From assembly GCA_015657535.1 (NCBI GenBank), contig JADHZB010001489.1, positions 10,569 to 74,568 on the forward strand: a stretch of DNA of 64,000 bases, read 5' to 3'. This document shows positions 50,182 to 61,712 of this stretch, in pieces. Source of the DNA: Nephromyces sp. MM_2019 (taxonomy: Eukaryota; Apicomplexa; Aconoidasida; Nephromycida). Numbering within the stretch: the stretch's first letter is position 1; each line of letters begins with the position of its first letter. The position numbers and the translations under genes are program-made. Below the pieces are notes generated by a model. It had not been told where the DNA came from. It did not search any database and worked only from the letters and a program-made list of their open reading frames with translations.

Positions 50182-53100
50182 TATCATTGGTGCGTGATTC
50201 CAGTTCGGCTGTCTCAATTGTTGGCGTGATGGTCGAGTCCCCCCTCACTTCGAATGTCCACTCCAGGGGTTAGGTGCCTTTTGTCAGGCTCGTGCCGTGT
50301 TCGCGCATATGGGGTTCTATTAATAGCGCCGGCCTGCTAAGCCATCTGTTGCTTTTTGCTGCTTAGTGGGAGGAAATTTTGCACTACAGAAGACAATACT
50401 CCAACTAAACATTTTTTAAGAACTGGTAATATACTGCAAATAGCTTCGGAGATACGTTTCACGCATAAAGCACTGCGGGTTGCAGGGTTTCGACAAACGA
50501 AAGGGTAACTCGAGGCCATTTTGCGATCAGATGAATATAGCAGCCATAATGCATGCAATGTGGCTTATGAGAGCTTAGTGACCATCGGGCATGAGGTAAA
50601 CGCGACGCAGATGGCACTGCGTGATGAAAAATTTCAGTGATCTTTTTCAAGTTATTGTAATATCGAGCAAGGGCGGCAAAGGGCCAGGGAATGCTCTAGT
50701 ACGTAGAATTACGGCGTCTTAACCGAATGCAATCGCTGTTAGTGTTTTAGCAGTAAAATAGTACCATAACGAGCACAGCTTAGAAGCTTGTCATATTTCG
50801 CATGCGTCATACACTCGAGAGTTCCAGGCTTCGACCTCGCCTATTTATACATTTTCCTGATTAAGTCTTGGTTGTAACAGTAAAGCTGCAACATGGGATG
50901 TACCTCGGCATATGGGACTGCCAGTATCGTTTTGAGCAGGTCGATTACCGCCGTGGTTCCCGCGTCGCGTATAAATTAGGTTGCAAAGTACTTTCATGCT
51001 TCGACTAGTCAGTTGCGCTTTTTATTAGCAATTTGCGATGCTAATTCATGCAATGGGCAAGGTGTGATTAAACGGCTAAGAATCACCATTTCTGAATTGA
51101 CAGGTTCAAATGAATGCGAGAAGGCTAGGCCATCACGCTAATCTAGTCTCGCCACATTTCTGCTATTGCCCTGGAGAACGAATTTCAATAAATCTCTTGG
51201 AAATATAGTGTAGGCGTCAGGGTTACACGTGGCCTCCGAAGTATTGCAGTGAATAGCGCACATTACTGAGATTTGAGTGCGGTGGCGTCACCGGGTGTTC
51301 CAGATGTACTGACTTCTTATGGTTTAGGTTAGTGTGAACAACTGGTTGAAATGGAGCTTCATTGTTACATTTAACAATTTCAAGGCACTTACTTTACCAT
51401 CCACAACAGAAAAGAAAAGGAATTTTTCCGGGTGAGATTCTTTGATGCTTTTTCCAAAAAGGGCCTGAGCCATATAACTATTGGATGTGAGCCCCGCGAG
51501 TTACACATTACTTTTATAGAGTCAAGTTCTGGAAAAACTACTGCAATGATCCTGTCGCAGATGACTTCCAAAGTAGTGTGTTGCACGCTTCAAATTTGTT
51601 AAGTACTATAGCCATTGAAGTCTTAGCTACGAAGGTATGCTCCATGTCTACTATGCATCATGAAGGTTTTTTTCTGCCACTCAATATTCATCTAGCGCCA
51701 TTCATTAGGAGTATTGCTTTCAGCACATTTGTTATGTGTGAATGTGAGTACATCTGAAATTTCTGCCTAGTCTTGTTTAGAAGTTTGGCATTTTTCAAGG
51801 CAATGACTAACTTCCCAAGCTTGAAGTGATCACAAGGCATACACTCCGTACTTAATTATAAGGATTTGCCGATTCATGGTCTTCTTCGACGTAGACGGAG
51901 TTTTCAGCTACTTACTCCAAATAAAACATTTTGCATGAACAAAATGTGGATTGGTGCATGCAACACTTCCAAAATTGGTGTAGAACTTGAATTATCACTA
52001 AAATATCATGCGCTGTATTACTTGTTTTCAAGCAACAGCTAAAATGGAGTGCCTATAATCTCAAAGGTGCTCGGAGTGCAAACCAAGTAAGTGAGGCTGC
52101 TGACTAGCTGCAAAAGGGACAAGGATTATAGACCACTGACTGCATAGTGAGTATTGTTGCAGGTTCTTGAATCGTGCCAAATAATTAAGGAAGATTAATA
52201 GCAAGTTGTCTTAATTATGACACTTATGTAAACATCAGCACGTCTGCATTTAGTGCGCATTCACCAACCTTACGGGGCTACAAGGTAATATGAAATTATC
52301 TTGAAGGATTTTCTTGGAATTAAGCAGTCGCCTTACATTTCTGAAACAGGGCTTTTTTTCCCCTTCTCCCCACAAGTTTTGGAGCAGTATCTGATTTATC
52401 ATGGGGATGGGCAGGTGTACGGCTGGTGGAGGGATAGAAAATTCCCAAAAGAAAGATATGAAGTCCTTCGCAACAGGTTTGAATACACATAATGAGTCGC
52501 TGCTGTTCGCCCTATTTTTCATATGTGGAAACAAAAACTATGGCTTGAAAGGCGTTTGTAATTAGCCTCTGATACAAAGAGCCCCCGAAGGTGCTATAAG
52601 CTTCCTGGCAGGTAAAATTTAAGTTTTCTAGTCATGGCTTTTCTTAGTGCTACCTACCGCCTAGAAACGGCAGGTGTTGATCAAATTCACGGTAATTTTA
52701 TGTTGGCAAGCCCAGGTGTTTCGTAGTTTTATATTTTAGGTCACAAACTATCAAGTATTCCATCGTTAACGCCTGGGATGTATAACCCTTAACTCGTAGC
52801 GCTGGAAAAAGTTACTTCTTTTGCGTTGTAAATTGGGCATGGCAGTTTATCATTGAGAAAGTGATCAACTTTGCACGCATTATGCTTAATAATTTTGCAA
52901 ACGTTAGTTAATAGGCATATTAATGCAGATAATGCTACAACAAAAATAATTGAACTAGAAGAAGGGGTACATAGCGCTTAAAAACTTTTTATCGTATAGC
53001 TATATCTAACTTAATTGCTAGGACTACACCATCGAGATTTTCACTCCAAAAAACCGCTTTTTATGTCTCAAAAAACAATCATCCATTAATACTTCAATGC

Positions 53101-53669
53101 ACAGACAACAGGCTATAGGTTCTATAAAAGATGCCACATCTGAATGTCGAATAAAACTGAGAGTTAATCATGTCGCTAGAAAACGCTGTACATTTGCGTT
53201 TGCTGCTAAATATTACCCTGTGTTGGAAGAATTACCAAACTCAAGAGATGAGATTTAACGGACCTTTGGGCAGCTTGTCTCCTGCTCCGGATTCTGCCTT
53301 ATTGCGCTCGCATTTCAGGTGTAATCCGTTTGTTCACGCGGAATGCTTGCTACGTGTGGCAGGTACTAGCTGATATGCAACACGAGGGTTTTATATAATC
53401 AAACGCAAGAATCATCCTAGGCTGACAAAAAAAGTGCTTCATCGTAAGCATAACGCCAACTAGCTTTTATTTTAATCTCAAGAGATGTCTGCTTACCGCG
53501 CAGATGTTGCCTAGCAGGTATCAACAATTTACCCCGCAAGTTCATAAGGTGCTTAAGTCGACTTCTCCCGCCCGCCTCTCTGCTACAACTATATACCTCC
53601 TTCCCTTACGCATGATGTGTGTGCTGCACTCTGAATTTTCGAAAGAGTCGCTAGTTAACACAAAGCACC
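50182..53669. other. gene-poor stretch with weak plus-strand exon candidates
   Basis: No gene is firmly supported. The best exon-like pieces are near 52371-52481, reading LEQYLIYHGDGQVYGWWRDR in a plus frame that ends at a possible donor (AACAG before GTTTGA), and an open plus frame at 53024-53250 after a TTGCTAG acceptor. Exon phases do not join into a convincing product. Confidence 0.3.
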
Positions 53670-54015
53670 AACATCCCCCCATCCTCACTGTGGGCTAAGT
53701 GGATCACCTCTAACGCCTTTGTTATCTACAGCATTCCTCACGCACACACCTCAATGTGGGCTAAACAGCTCACTTTCTCTTAGCCACCCCTGGTCTAGAC
53801 AGCATTCCTCCCTCACACACCTCAACGTGGCCTAAACAGCTCACCTCCTCTTAACCCCCCCCCTCGATCTGCAGCATTCCTTCCGCACACACCTCAATGT
53901 GAGCTAAGCAGCTCACCTCCTCTTAAGACCCCCTCTATGCACTGCGTTGCCCCCCGCACACACCTAACTCTGGCCAAAACAACTAACCTGCTCCCCCCCT
54001 TCTACAGAACTCCTC
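53670..54015. repeat. C-rich 71-bp tandem repeat, about four and a half copies
   Basis: Units start GCATTCCTC or similar at 53731, 53802, 53874 and 53944 (periods 71, 72, 70). They contain CACACACCTCAATGTG, CTAAACAGCTCACCTCCTCT and a run of 5-9 Cs. Copies are diverged by substitutions and C-run length. Confidence 0.9.
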
Positions 54016-54065
54016 CCCGCACACACGCCCCCCCCCTTCTGGGTCGCACTGCTTCTGTACTCCAG

Positions 54066-54727
54066 GCTTGTGGGCGAGAAAAAGGGGACATCTTATTGGT
54101 CCATGGAGAAGGTGATTCCGTGAAGGTATAATCTCCCTGACGCGCCTAAAGCCCCTGTATTCCTATGAATGCAAGTCCGTAGTTAACTCAAGTCACCAGC
54201 CCGTTATCCTACTATATATCCTCCCTCATTGAAAATCCGCTCAGAAGCGAGATTTGTTTGTTTTCTGTCAATCTCTTTTGTGTTACTCGAACAAGACTTT
54301 GCATTTGTTCGGAAACATATCTGGAGATATAAACTGAGATTTAAAGTGAGCTTTGGGGGTTGATTGGAGGTGTGAAGTGAGATTTGGGGATGAATTGAGG
54401 CGGAAAGTGAGTTTTTAGGCTAATTTGAGGTACAAAGTGAGTTTTTGGGCTCATTTTACCTTCAAAGTGAGCTTTGGGTGCTGATTTGAGCTTCAAAGTA
54501 TGCTTTTTTAGTACGTCCGTCTGATGAAAAAAGAGTTTTTACTTTCCGCATTAGTTGTTTGAGTACAGCTTTCTCGCTCTCCTCGATTGTTATTGTTGGC
54601 TAAAAAAGTACCTATACGCTGCTCTGCATTGCGTACGTTCAGTTTGTTTCTAGCAGAGCTGCTTATGGCAGCTTTGAAGTGTCTTATGAATTGGTTTTTT
54701 TTGCAGTATTTGTATGAACAGATGTGA
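54066..54727 (+). CDS. candidate 3' end of an unrecognised plus-strand gene
   Basis: A 60-nt segment (54066-54125) sits between a TACTCCAG acceptor and a GTATAA donor. It is open in phase 0 and reads ACGREKGDILLVHGEGDSVK. A strong T-tract acceptor at 54701-54706 then opens YLYEQM and a TGA, also in phase 0. The two fit as the last exons of a gene whose upstream part I could not trace through the C-rich repeat. Both pieces are short, so chance is a real alternative. Confidence 0.3.
54340..54505. repeat. 30-bp AAAGTGAGTTTTTGGGC minisatellite
   Basis: Diverged units resembling AAAGTGAGTTTTTGGGCT plus GATTTGAGGT recur at 54342, about 54374, 54404, 54434, 54464 and 54495, spaced about 30-32 bp. 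Confidence 0.85.
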
Positions 54728-55848
54728 CTACCACACCACCTCTTGTGGGATTAACGTGTTTGGTACTGCTTACCAAGTTTATTTGTGCTTGAGTGGGTAC
54801 CAAGTTATGCTCCCGTTCTATGCTTGCTGGTCGGTTTTTTTTAATTTTCTTCAAGTCCATTTGATTCAGGTTAAATTCATGGGTATAGAGGTTTTCTGGG
54901 GCATATGGTGTAGATATTCCTCTTCAATTCTTGGTTCACACGTTGCTTGCTATTTGTAGGATTAGTTTCAAGCAAGCATAATTTCTGTAACTGTATAAGT
55001 AATGCAGAGCTTCTGAGTTTGCTGTGATTAAGTTTTCTGTAGTTTATTACTGCAGTGAGGCCTTTATTTTAATGCGCTTCTTTTAAGTCTTTTAAACGTG
55101 AGAGGACGAGGAGGATGTTTTGTTGGTAGGGAGTAGAAAGTAGTTGAAATTTGATAAGAAATGGTGGCTTTTGGGTAGATTCTGGTTTGTTAAGAAGCTT
55201 TAAGTTTGTGTGGAAGATGCACTTACTGTAGATTAGGGGGTGTGTGTGTGCTAAAGACAGCAAAGTGTCATGTGATTTATTTTATGTTGATTTTGCTGTT
55301 TGGACTGTTTGCTTTCTTCAAGGAGTTCTTTGCCCGTTCAGTTCTTTTGCCAACTAATGAAGTATCCTTTGTTGATAGTCTTATTACCTGTTCTTTTTTT
55401 AGTGTGCTAATATCGCTAGATTTGTTTTCGTGTGCATTTCAAAGTACTGGAAGTTTAAAAATATGCTTGCTGCATCAGCACTTGTTGAATAAAATTGCGC
55501 CTAATTTACGACATTTGTACTTCTTTGAAGATCTCTTGTTTCTCCATATTTTTTCTGCTTCCTGGAATTTTAAGCTTTTTTTTGCCTTGTGATTTGATGC
55601 TGCTGCGTGGGGAACTCTGTTTTTTGCTGCCAGTTGCTTCTTGATTTGTTCAAAGAAATTCATTGAATACACTTATTTTTAAAGTGTTCAAGAGCTGCAT
55701 AGTTTTGCCGGTGTGTTATTATTTGTATTAGGCTTAATGCATTAATAACTACGCTGTATTAATCTTCAAATGATTAGCTACTCAGGATTATTTATATGGA
55801 AATTTTTATAAAAGATAAGCGCTGCGTTTTACTTTAGTAAATCACAAA
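54728..55848. other. T-rich region upstream of RPS13
   Basis: T-rich plus strand without a supported gene. It probably holds the RPS13 promoter and 5' leader. The sequence just before the ATG is A-rich (ATCACAAA), a favourable start context. Confidence 0.4.
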
Positions 55849-57268
55849 ATGGGACGAATGTATGGAGCTGGGAAGGGTATATCCCGAAGGGCTCTTCCTT
55901 ATCGACGAAAGGCGCCCTACTGGTTGAAAGTTAAGCCAGTGGAAGTTGAAGAGAACATTGGGAAGCTTGCAAAAAAGGGTCTTACTCCATCACAGGTAGT
56001 TTATTGTAGCAAATTGCGAATGATTCAGTGTGTGTGTGCGCTAGTTTAGTATGTGTGTGTGTTGATTTGGTTGGTGTGTGTGTTTAGTACATATGTGTGT
56101 ACGTTGATCCAGCTGGCATGTGTGCGAGTTGTTCCAGCAGGTATGATGATTAAAGAGCATGATATCTTCTTACTGGTATGCATACTTGGAAGCTTCCCAA
56201 TCAACCAAACAAGTGCGTAAAAGCTATTACAACTGTTTTAAAGCAAAAGGTTGCAAATTTTAGGTATTTACTGGAGCATAAGATTTATCATTGTATGTAT
56301 TTTCTGTGATTTTTTGCCTTTAGATTGGTGTTACGCTTCGAGATCAGTTTGGTGTTCCCCAAGTAAAGTTTCTGACAGGGAGCAAGGTTCTGCGTATCCT
56401 TAAGATGCAAGGTTAGTGCAGTAATTTTTGGCTATTCTGAGCTGCTAAGTGTGTGCAATTGGCTATTTTTTTCCCGATTTGTAAGGAGTTGATTGTTGAT
56501 TTTGTTTTTGTAGCTAGTGTCTGTCGCTTTGTGCGTTACGAGCATCGTCTTTTGGTGTATGTGACTTGCTTTAAGGGAATGAGTTGATCGATTGGGCAAA
56601 ATGTTAAGATGTGGAAGCTCTTATGATTGTATGTTGTACCAATGGATTTCATCGCAAGTTAAATTGGTGTGTATTTGTATCTACTTGAGGATTGTATGGT
56701 CTGTAGCAGGATGCGTGTGTGTTTGAGTATGCAGGGTATCTCTCGTTATTTGCTTGTACTGCGTTGAGTATGATGTATCTATCCCCATGTTATTGGCTTG
56801 CTATTTCGCGTTGGATTTGCAGTGTATGTAGAGAATCTGTGAAGCCTTTCTGCATAGCGTGTTCATTCCCTCAGCTTATACTGCATTCTAAAGCTATTAC
56901 TTAAAATAGCTTTTCCAAGGGAGCTATCCTTCAAGTTTTTTTTGGTGTGAGTGTGTGTTTGTATGATTCTGTGTGTGCAATTCTGTGTGCAATTCCGTGT
57001 GCGATTCCGTGTACTCTCGTTTAATTTCTTTCTTTTTCTCCTACCAGGATTGGGTCCTTCTATCCCTGAAGATCTCTACTACCTCATCAAGAAAGCAGTG
57101 TCGATTCGCAAGCATATGGAGAAGAACAGGAAGGATAAGGACAGTAAATTTCGGCTGATTTTAGTAGAGTCCAGGATCTATAGATTGGCTCGTTACTATA
57201 AGAGAACGAAGCAGCTTCCTTCTTCTTGGAGATATCACCCTGGAACAGCGAATGCATTAGTTGCTTAA
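55849..57268 (+). CDS. RPS13: 40S ribosomal protein S13 (uS15)
   Basis: A structural protein of the small ribosomal subunit that binds the central domain of 18S rRNA. Exons are 55849-55995, 56324-56411 and 57048-57268, joined in phases 0 and 1. They encode 151 aa, the normal length for eukaryotic uS15. Conserved blocks are [12 protein letters not shown] at the N-terminus, [17 protein letters not shown] across the first junction, and [12 protein letters not shown] at the second. [18 protein letters not shown] and [17 protein letters not shown] follow, then the ending ANALVA. The C-terminal ALVA and TKQLP match apicomplexan versions as I recall them. Both introns are TG-rich on the sense strand. 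No anomalies were seen. Confidence 0.98.
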
Positions 57269-59181
57269 GAAGCCTTGAATACTTCTGAAATTTGCTGTTT
57301 TGTCAGAGTGACAAAATATGTTATGAACCGGACTATATCGCTGCTTAATAAATTCCCCTAGTGTGAGAAGCATCTGTATTGATATGTGCAGAGTGATTGC
57401 GTATCTATTCGCCGCTGTTCAAGCCAGTTCAGTAGAAAAATCAAGGGTTAATGTAGAGAAGCGAACACACGTTTTTTTTTCGGCGAGACTATCCATATTT
57501 TCAAGATCTTGATCTACTCTTTGAGTGAGTCTGTGTGATTGTGCAGCTGCATTTACACACACGTGAATCAGATTGTAGGTGCGTGTATCGACTCTTGTTT
57601 TGTTCAGTTTGCGAGTAGTCGACTATCCTTTGTGGTGCAACATTTGCAGATCTGCAATATTGGTGTGTCTTCATGCTTCCTCATCATGGAATGGCGTTTC
57701 TGCCGGAGTAGTCAGTCTTCTCCCTGCGTTACCTTTTGTCGGTGATGCTCCCAACTCTTTTGAAGCCTTAGTGTGTATTGGGTGCCGGGATGATATGTAG
57801 ACTCCTAGAAATGCTCAGTAACTTTCCGGGGGTTGTTTAGCAAAACGACGTTTTGAGTGGCTCTCTAAGAAGTTGTCATCTGCGAGTTTGTGTGTCGATT
57901 ATTTTTGCTGTGGCTCTTTCTAGAGTTTGCCGTGAAAGAGCACTGAAGAGTCTTCATGTCTTCAATGTGTCTTGTACTGCGTATTTTGTAGGTATTCATG
58001 TTTGGGGTTTCTGGCGTGCTTTTACGTTAATTCTTGCACTGTTAATTGGGGGTCAATTGGGAGTATCTTTGCTGTAAACGAATTGATAGATATCGCCCTC
58101 TCGTCATCATATGTTTGAAGGGGTTGTTTAGTTGGAAACCTCGTGGATTCTTAAATCAGTAAAAGTTTTGATGTCTAGGGGGTGAATATGTAGGGAAATC
58201 AGCTTTCCTAAGGAGCTTTTTTGTGTTCTTTTATGACATTCTGGCCGATAAAGTGGGAGATTATAAGCCTGGATCTTGCGTGGCACGCGATATGCAGGTT
58301 TTGTAAGGTTTGCTCGCCTGAGAGGCTGTCCTGATGGGCATCAAAAGGTTGGAAAAGACACTCTAAAGGGTTTTGTCCGGCTTTGTATGTATTTTTTTAT
58401 GGATATGATTCTCCCTTTGAACGTGCATCTTTCCGTGTGTGGATTATGTTGTGCTTTTACTGCCTTTTAGACCTACTTTGTGAATCTGGGTTTCAACCCA
58501 AATATTGAGGCGAAAACAGTGGTTGTCGGCTAGCTTTAAGGTAGAAACTCACAGTCGCTCGCCTGTCTTAGCCTGACTGGGCATCTCGAAGCAGTGATTT
58601 TTTATTGAGATTTAATGAAGGTTGCTGCATTTGAGGATGTTGCAACTTTTGCACAGAACATTCGATAAAGAAACTATGTATTTCTGAAGTGATGTAGTTG
58701 CTAGAGGTGGTGCAAGATTAGAGGATCGCTTCTGGTAAGGCCACAAGGTTCAAAGGGACTACATCATTGTAGTAGCGTAGATGTACAGTGAAAGCTATAG
58801 AAGGGGTGCGAGTAGTCATCTTCATCTTCATCTTCAACATCTTCTTCGTCATCTTCATCGTTTGCTCAACAGCGTAATGACACACGTGTGTCAGACAGGA
58901 AAAGGAAGGTTCCTGCGAGCCAGTCCATCAGTAGCGAGACGTTGAAGGCTTCAAAACATCTTCTAACCCGAGATGAACTGTTCTGATGCCGACTACTTAT
59001 AGCTGTTGCTGATGCTTCTTTTTGTTGGTGTTTTTTCCAGCATTTTGGAGGCAAAACGTATGCCTTTTTCTCTTCACACTAATAACTTGGTGATGATTGC
59101 GTTCTGTTTGCTGTATGATTTCGTGAGCTTTGAAAAACTATGCTTTTCATGGCTGTAGGTACTCCTAAAAGATGAAAAAAT

Positions 59182-59504
59182 TTAGCTTTTTAGAGACTGG
59201 AAAACTTCTCGAATTGATATTGTAGATGTGGAAATACTGGACCCAAAATCTAAAGATAGTTTCAGCAGGAAGATTTTGTAAAGGGAACCAGCAAAAATAG
59301 TTTTTTCTCAACAAATCAAGCGTAATTTTATGAGAACACCAACGAAATCGAAAAATTAATGAAATCTTCAAAAAACCAATGAAATCATAAAAGAAAATCA
59401 AAATTTCCTTATAAAATCACCTACGATTTCCGCCATTTCTCGGCGCTTTCATCTTCAAGAGCGCTGCAGTTTAAATGCAAAACTACTTGGTTAAAGTTGT
59501 ACAT
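59182..59504 (-). CDS. candidate small minus-strand gene or 3' end, unknown function
   Basis: Two segments join in phase 2 across a 188-bp GTAGGT/GTCCAG intron. The first is 59504-59425, reading MYNFNQVVLHLNCSALEDES then AEKWRKS; its frame is open upstream to about 59558. The second, 59236-59182, ends REVFQSLKS and a TAA. Starting at the ATG gives only 44 aa. The CA-rich plus strand at 59800-60060 would fit further minus-strand exons upstream, but I could not place them. There is no recognised domain, and chance is possible. Confidence 0.25.
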
Positions 59505-59809
59505 TCGCTTTCTCGAGCGCGCGAGCTGTTCCCATCCCTCTATTTCGCACCCACAGATCAACTCCGTGGTTTAGGCTTGAAATAGAGCTGGAAATCCTTT
59601 GTGATAGCAAAGTTTTCTTGAAGAAGAGAGTTCGGAAATATCAAATGATTCACCTTTTTTCTACCCTTCGTTATAAAGTAGTTGAAATTTGCACCATCAG
59701 CTTCTCAGCGAGATGAGTCTAGAGGATTCCTGTTAAGCAGCAACGCTCTAAATCTCATAAAGAGAAGCTGGAGAGAAGAATAGAGAGCTTCTTAGGGTGT
59801 GTGATGGGG

Positions 59810-60060
59810 TTGGCGAACGCACACAGCTGTATCATCTTTGATATAAAAGCGTGTGTGATGAAGTTAGCACACGCACGCACACACTTTTGCAGGCTCAAAC
59901 ACACACACATGCTGTCACGCACACACCTATCGCAGGCGCTTACACACACGTGCATTTACCGCCTCTCACACACATGTTTACAGCCCCTCACACACAGGTT
60001 TATAACCTCTCTCATACACACCTTCACACACAACCTGACATACTTACACACACATTCTTC
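59810..60060. repeat. CA-rich tract with loosely repeated CACACAC plus unique blocks
   Basis: Short (CA)n runs alternate with unique sequence roughly every 20-30 bp (CTCACACACATG, CCCTCACACACAGG, CTTACACACAC). The polarity is opposite to the TG-rich tracts on either side. Confidence 0.75.
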
Positions 60061-61712
60061 TTCCCTGAAGGCTGAAACGCTAGTTTCAAAGAGAATCCAG
60101 TTTGAAGAGAGCTAGATGCCACATATAAAAGCCTAGCTTTATAGAATCTAGCTCTTTAAAGATAAACCATTCGAACTGGGTAATAGTGAGTTTTTTATAC
60201 GCTTCTTTGCAATTTGTACTCACGCCTAGCTAGGTGTAAAAGAGAAGAAAGCTGATGATAGTTTCTTCTTCAAAAAGGCTCGACATCTCACTTCTTCATC
60301 TGCTAGTGTGCATTTTTTTCTATATTTTTGCATTCACCTGTGAAAATGATGTGAAAATCTTCATTTATTGTGTGCGTTTTTAAAAGGTTAGAATATCGCT
60401 AATATGTATCATTTTGTCTATCTTTACTTGATGCTTTTCATTCTGTCTTCACCAGTCTTAACTGCTCTTTTTAATTAACCTTGTGTGAGTAGCTTTGCTG
60501 CAAGCTGCCTGTTTATCATATTGGGGATAGCATTGTCTGTGTTGCCGTTTTTGTTTATTATCTTTTACTTATTTGGCTGTTTCTCATCTTTTGCTGTTTT
60601 TTCATCATCTTCATCTTTTTCTGCGATTTTTCCATCTTCTGCTGCCATTTTTTGTGCTTATTCTGATACGGCCGCGTTTCCCTTTCTTCAGTGTGTACAG
60701 CTTTCCCACATTATTAACAAAAGCTTTTTTTATTTTTTTTTTGCCGCTTTTTCTCCGAGCATGCCTATGTGAAATCCTTAATCTTTCGGGATGTAGTATG
60801 ATGAGAAGCTGATTTTATTTTATGAAGAAAAGCGATTAACCGCCTTCTAGTAAGTAGCCATCACTTAAAATTATTTCCGTCACGCGGTATTGCATCACCC
60901 TTCCTTTTGGGGTGATTAAGAAGTGTACAGTGCAATGATAAATTTTTCCGAATTTTTTGATTTCTCATCTCTTTAAAATCATCCCCATTGCTTGCAAAGA
61001 AAACGCGTTTTCTTTAGAATTTTACATGCGCACACACAGCTTTCATTTCTGCAATTTGAGGCTACTAATTTACCTGAAAAAGGGCTTAAATTCAAGCTAA
61101 TAATTTCACAAGGTACTCTATTTTGTCTTTCAGGGAGTGCTTTTCGCTGTGTTTGTGTTTTTTGCGTTTTTCATTGTTTTTTTCGATGATTTCACTTGTT
61201 AAAGAAGCGTTTTCACACACAAGTCCTCTAATACGCTTAGTTTACTATGAATGTAAACGATTGCGAGGTTATGATTGGACTTGAAGCACAAATTTTAGTG
61301 GCATTTAGGTTATTTTCCTTTGTTTCTATTTTTGAGTATCAGCTACCCCAAAATCCTTTTTTTATGCCTTTTTACATTCTCAAGCACCTGCACATGTGTG
61401 CCCATCATTGTGATGATGTCTCTCTAATGTCTGAATAGTTGTAAAAGACCCCCTATCCAGCGGCAGCTTAATCGTATTTTACGTTTTTACTCATCATAGT
61501 CATACACACACAAGAGAGTGATTTTTTCACAGCTTTTGGCAACCCTAGCTCGCTTGTGAGTGTGTTTTTTAATTTGCTGTTGTTTCCTGCTTCTTAGCCG
61601 AGGGACTTAACCCTCTCTCCTGCTTTTTTTAGTATAGAGAGTTACACTATTGTTTTGGTGTGTGGTTTCTCTCACTTTCTTTTGATTGGATGATTAGTAG
61701 CACAGTATAGCG

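Larger units (their letters stand above)
57269..61712. other. intergenic between RPS13 and the GRWD1-like gene
   Basis: T- and TG-rich at first. At about 59800-60060 the plus strand turns CA-rich, the polarity seen around minus-strand genes. A weak minus-strand candidate lies at 59504-59182. Around 58830-58865 the plus strand has ATCTTCATCTTCATC repeats. No other gene could be supported. Confidence 0.4.

Noticed and set aside
51060..51120. GGTTCAAAT sequence as a possible tRNA T-loop
   Set aside because: No matching acceptor stem, D-arm or anticodon arm around it.
51466..51603. Plus-strand frame with GKTT resembling a P-loop
   Set aside because: The Gly/Ala five residues before GK is missing, the opposite strand is equally open, and no exon phases support it.
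53024..53250. Plus-strand frame of about 75 codons after a TTGCTAG acceptor; another frame faintly resembled SRP9
   Set aside because: The SRP9-like frame stops at once without a donor, and frames of this length are expected by chance here.
56143..56149. ATGATGA in RPS13 intron 1, like a box C of a C/D snoRNA (human RPS13 introns host U14)
   Set aside because: No CTGA box D at a suitable distance, no terminal stem and no U14-like sequence.
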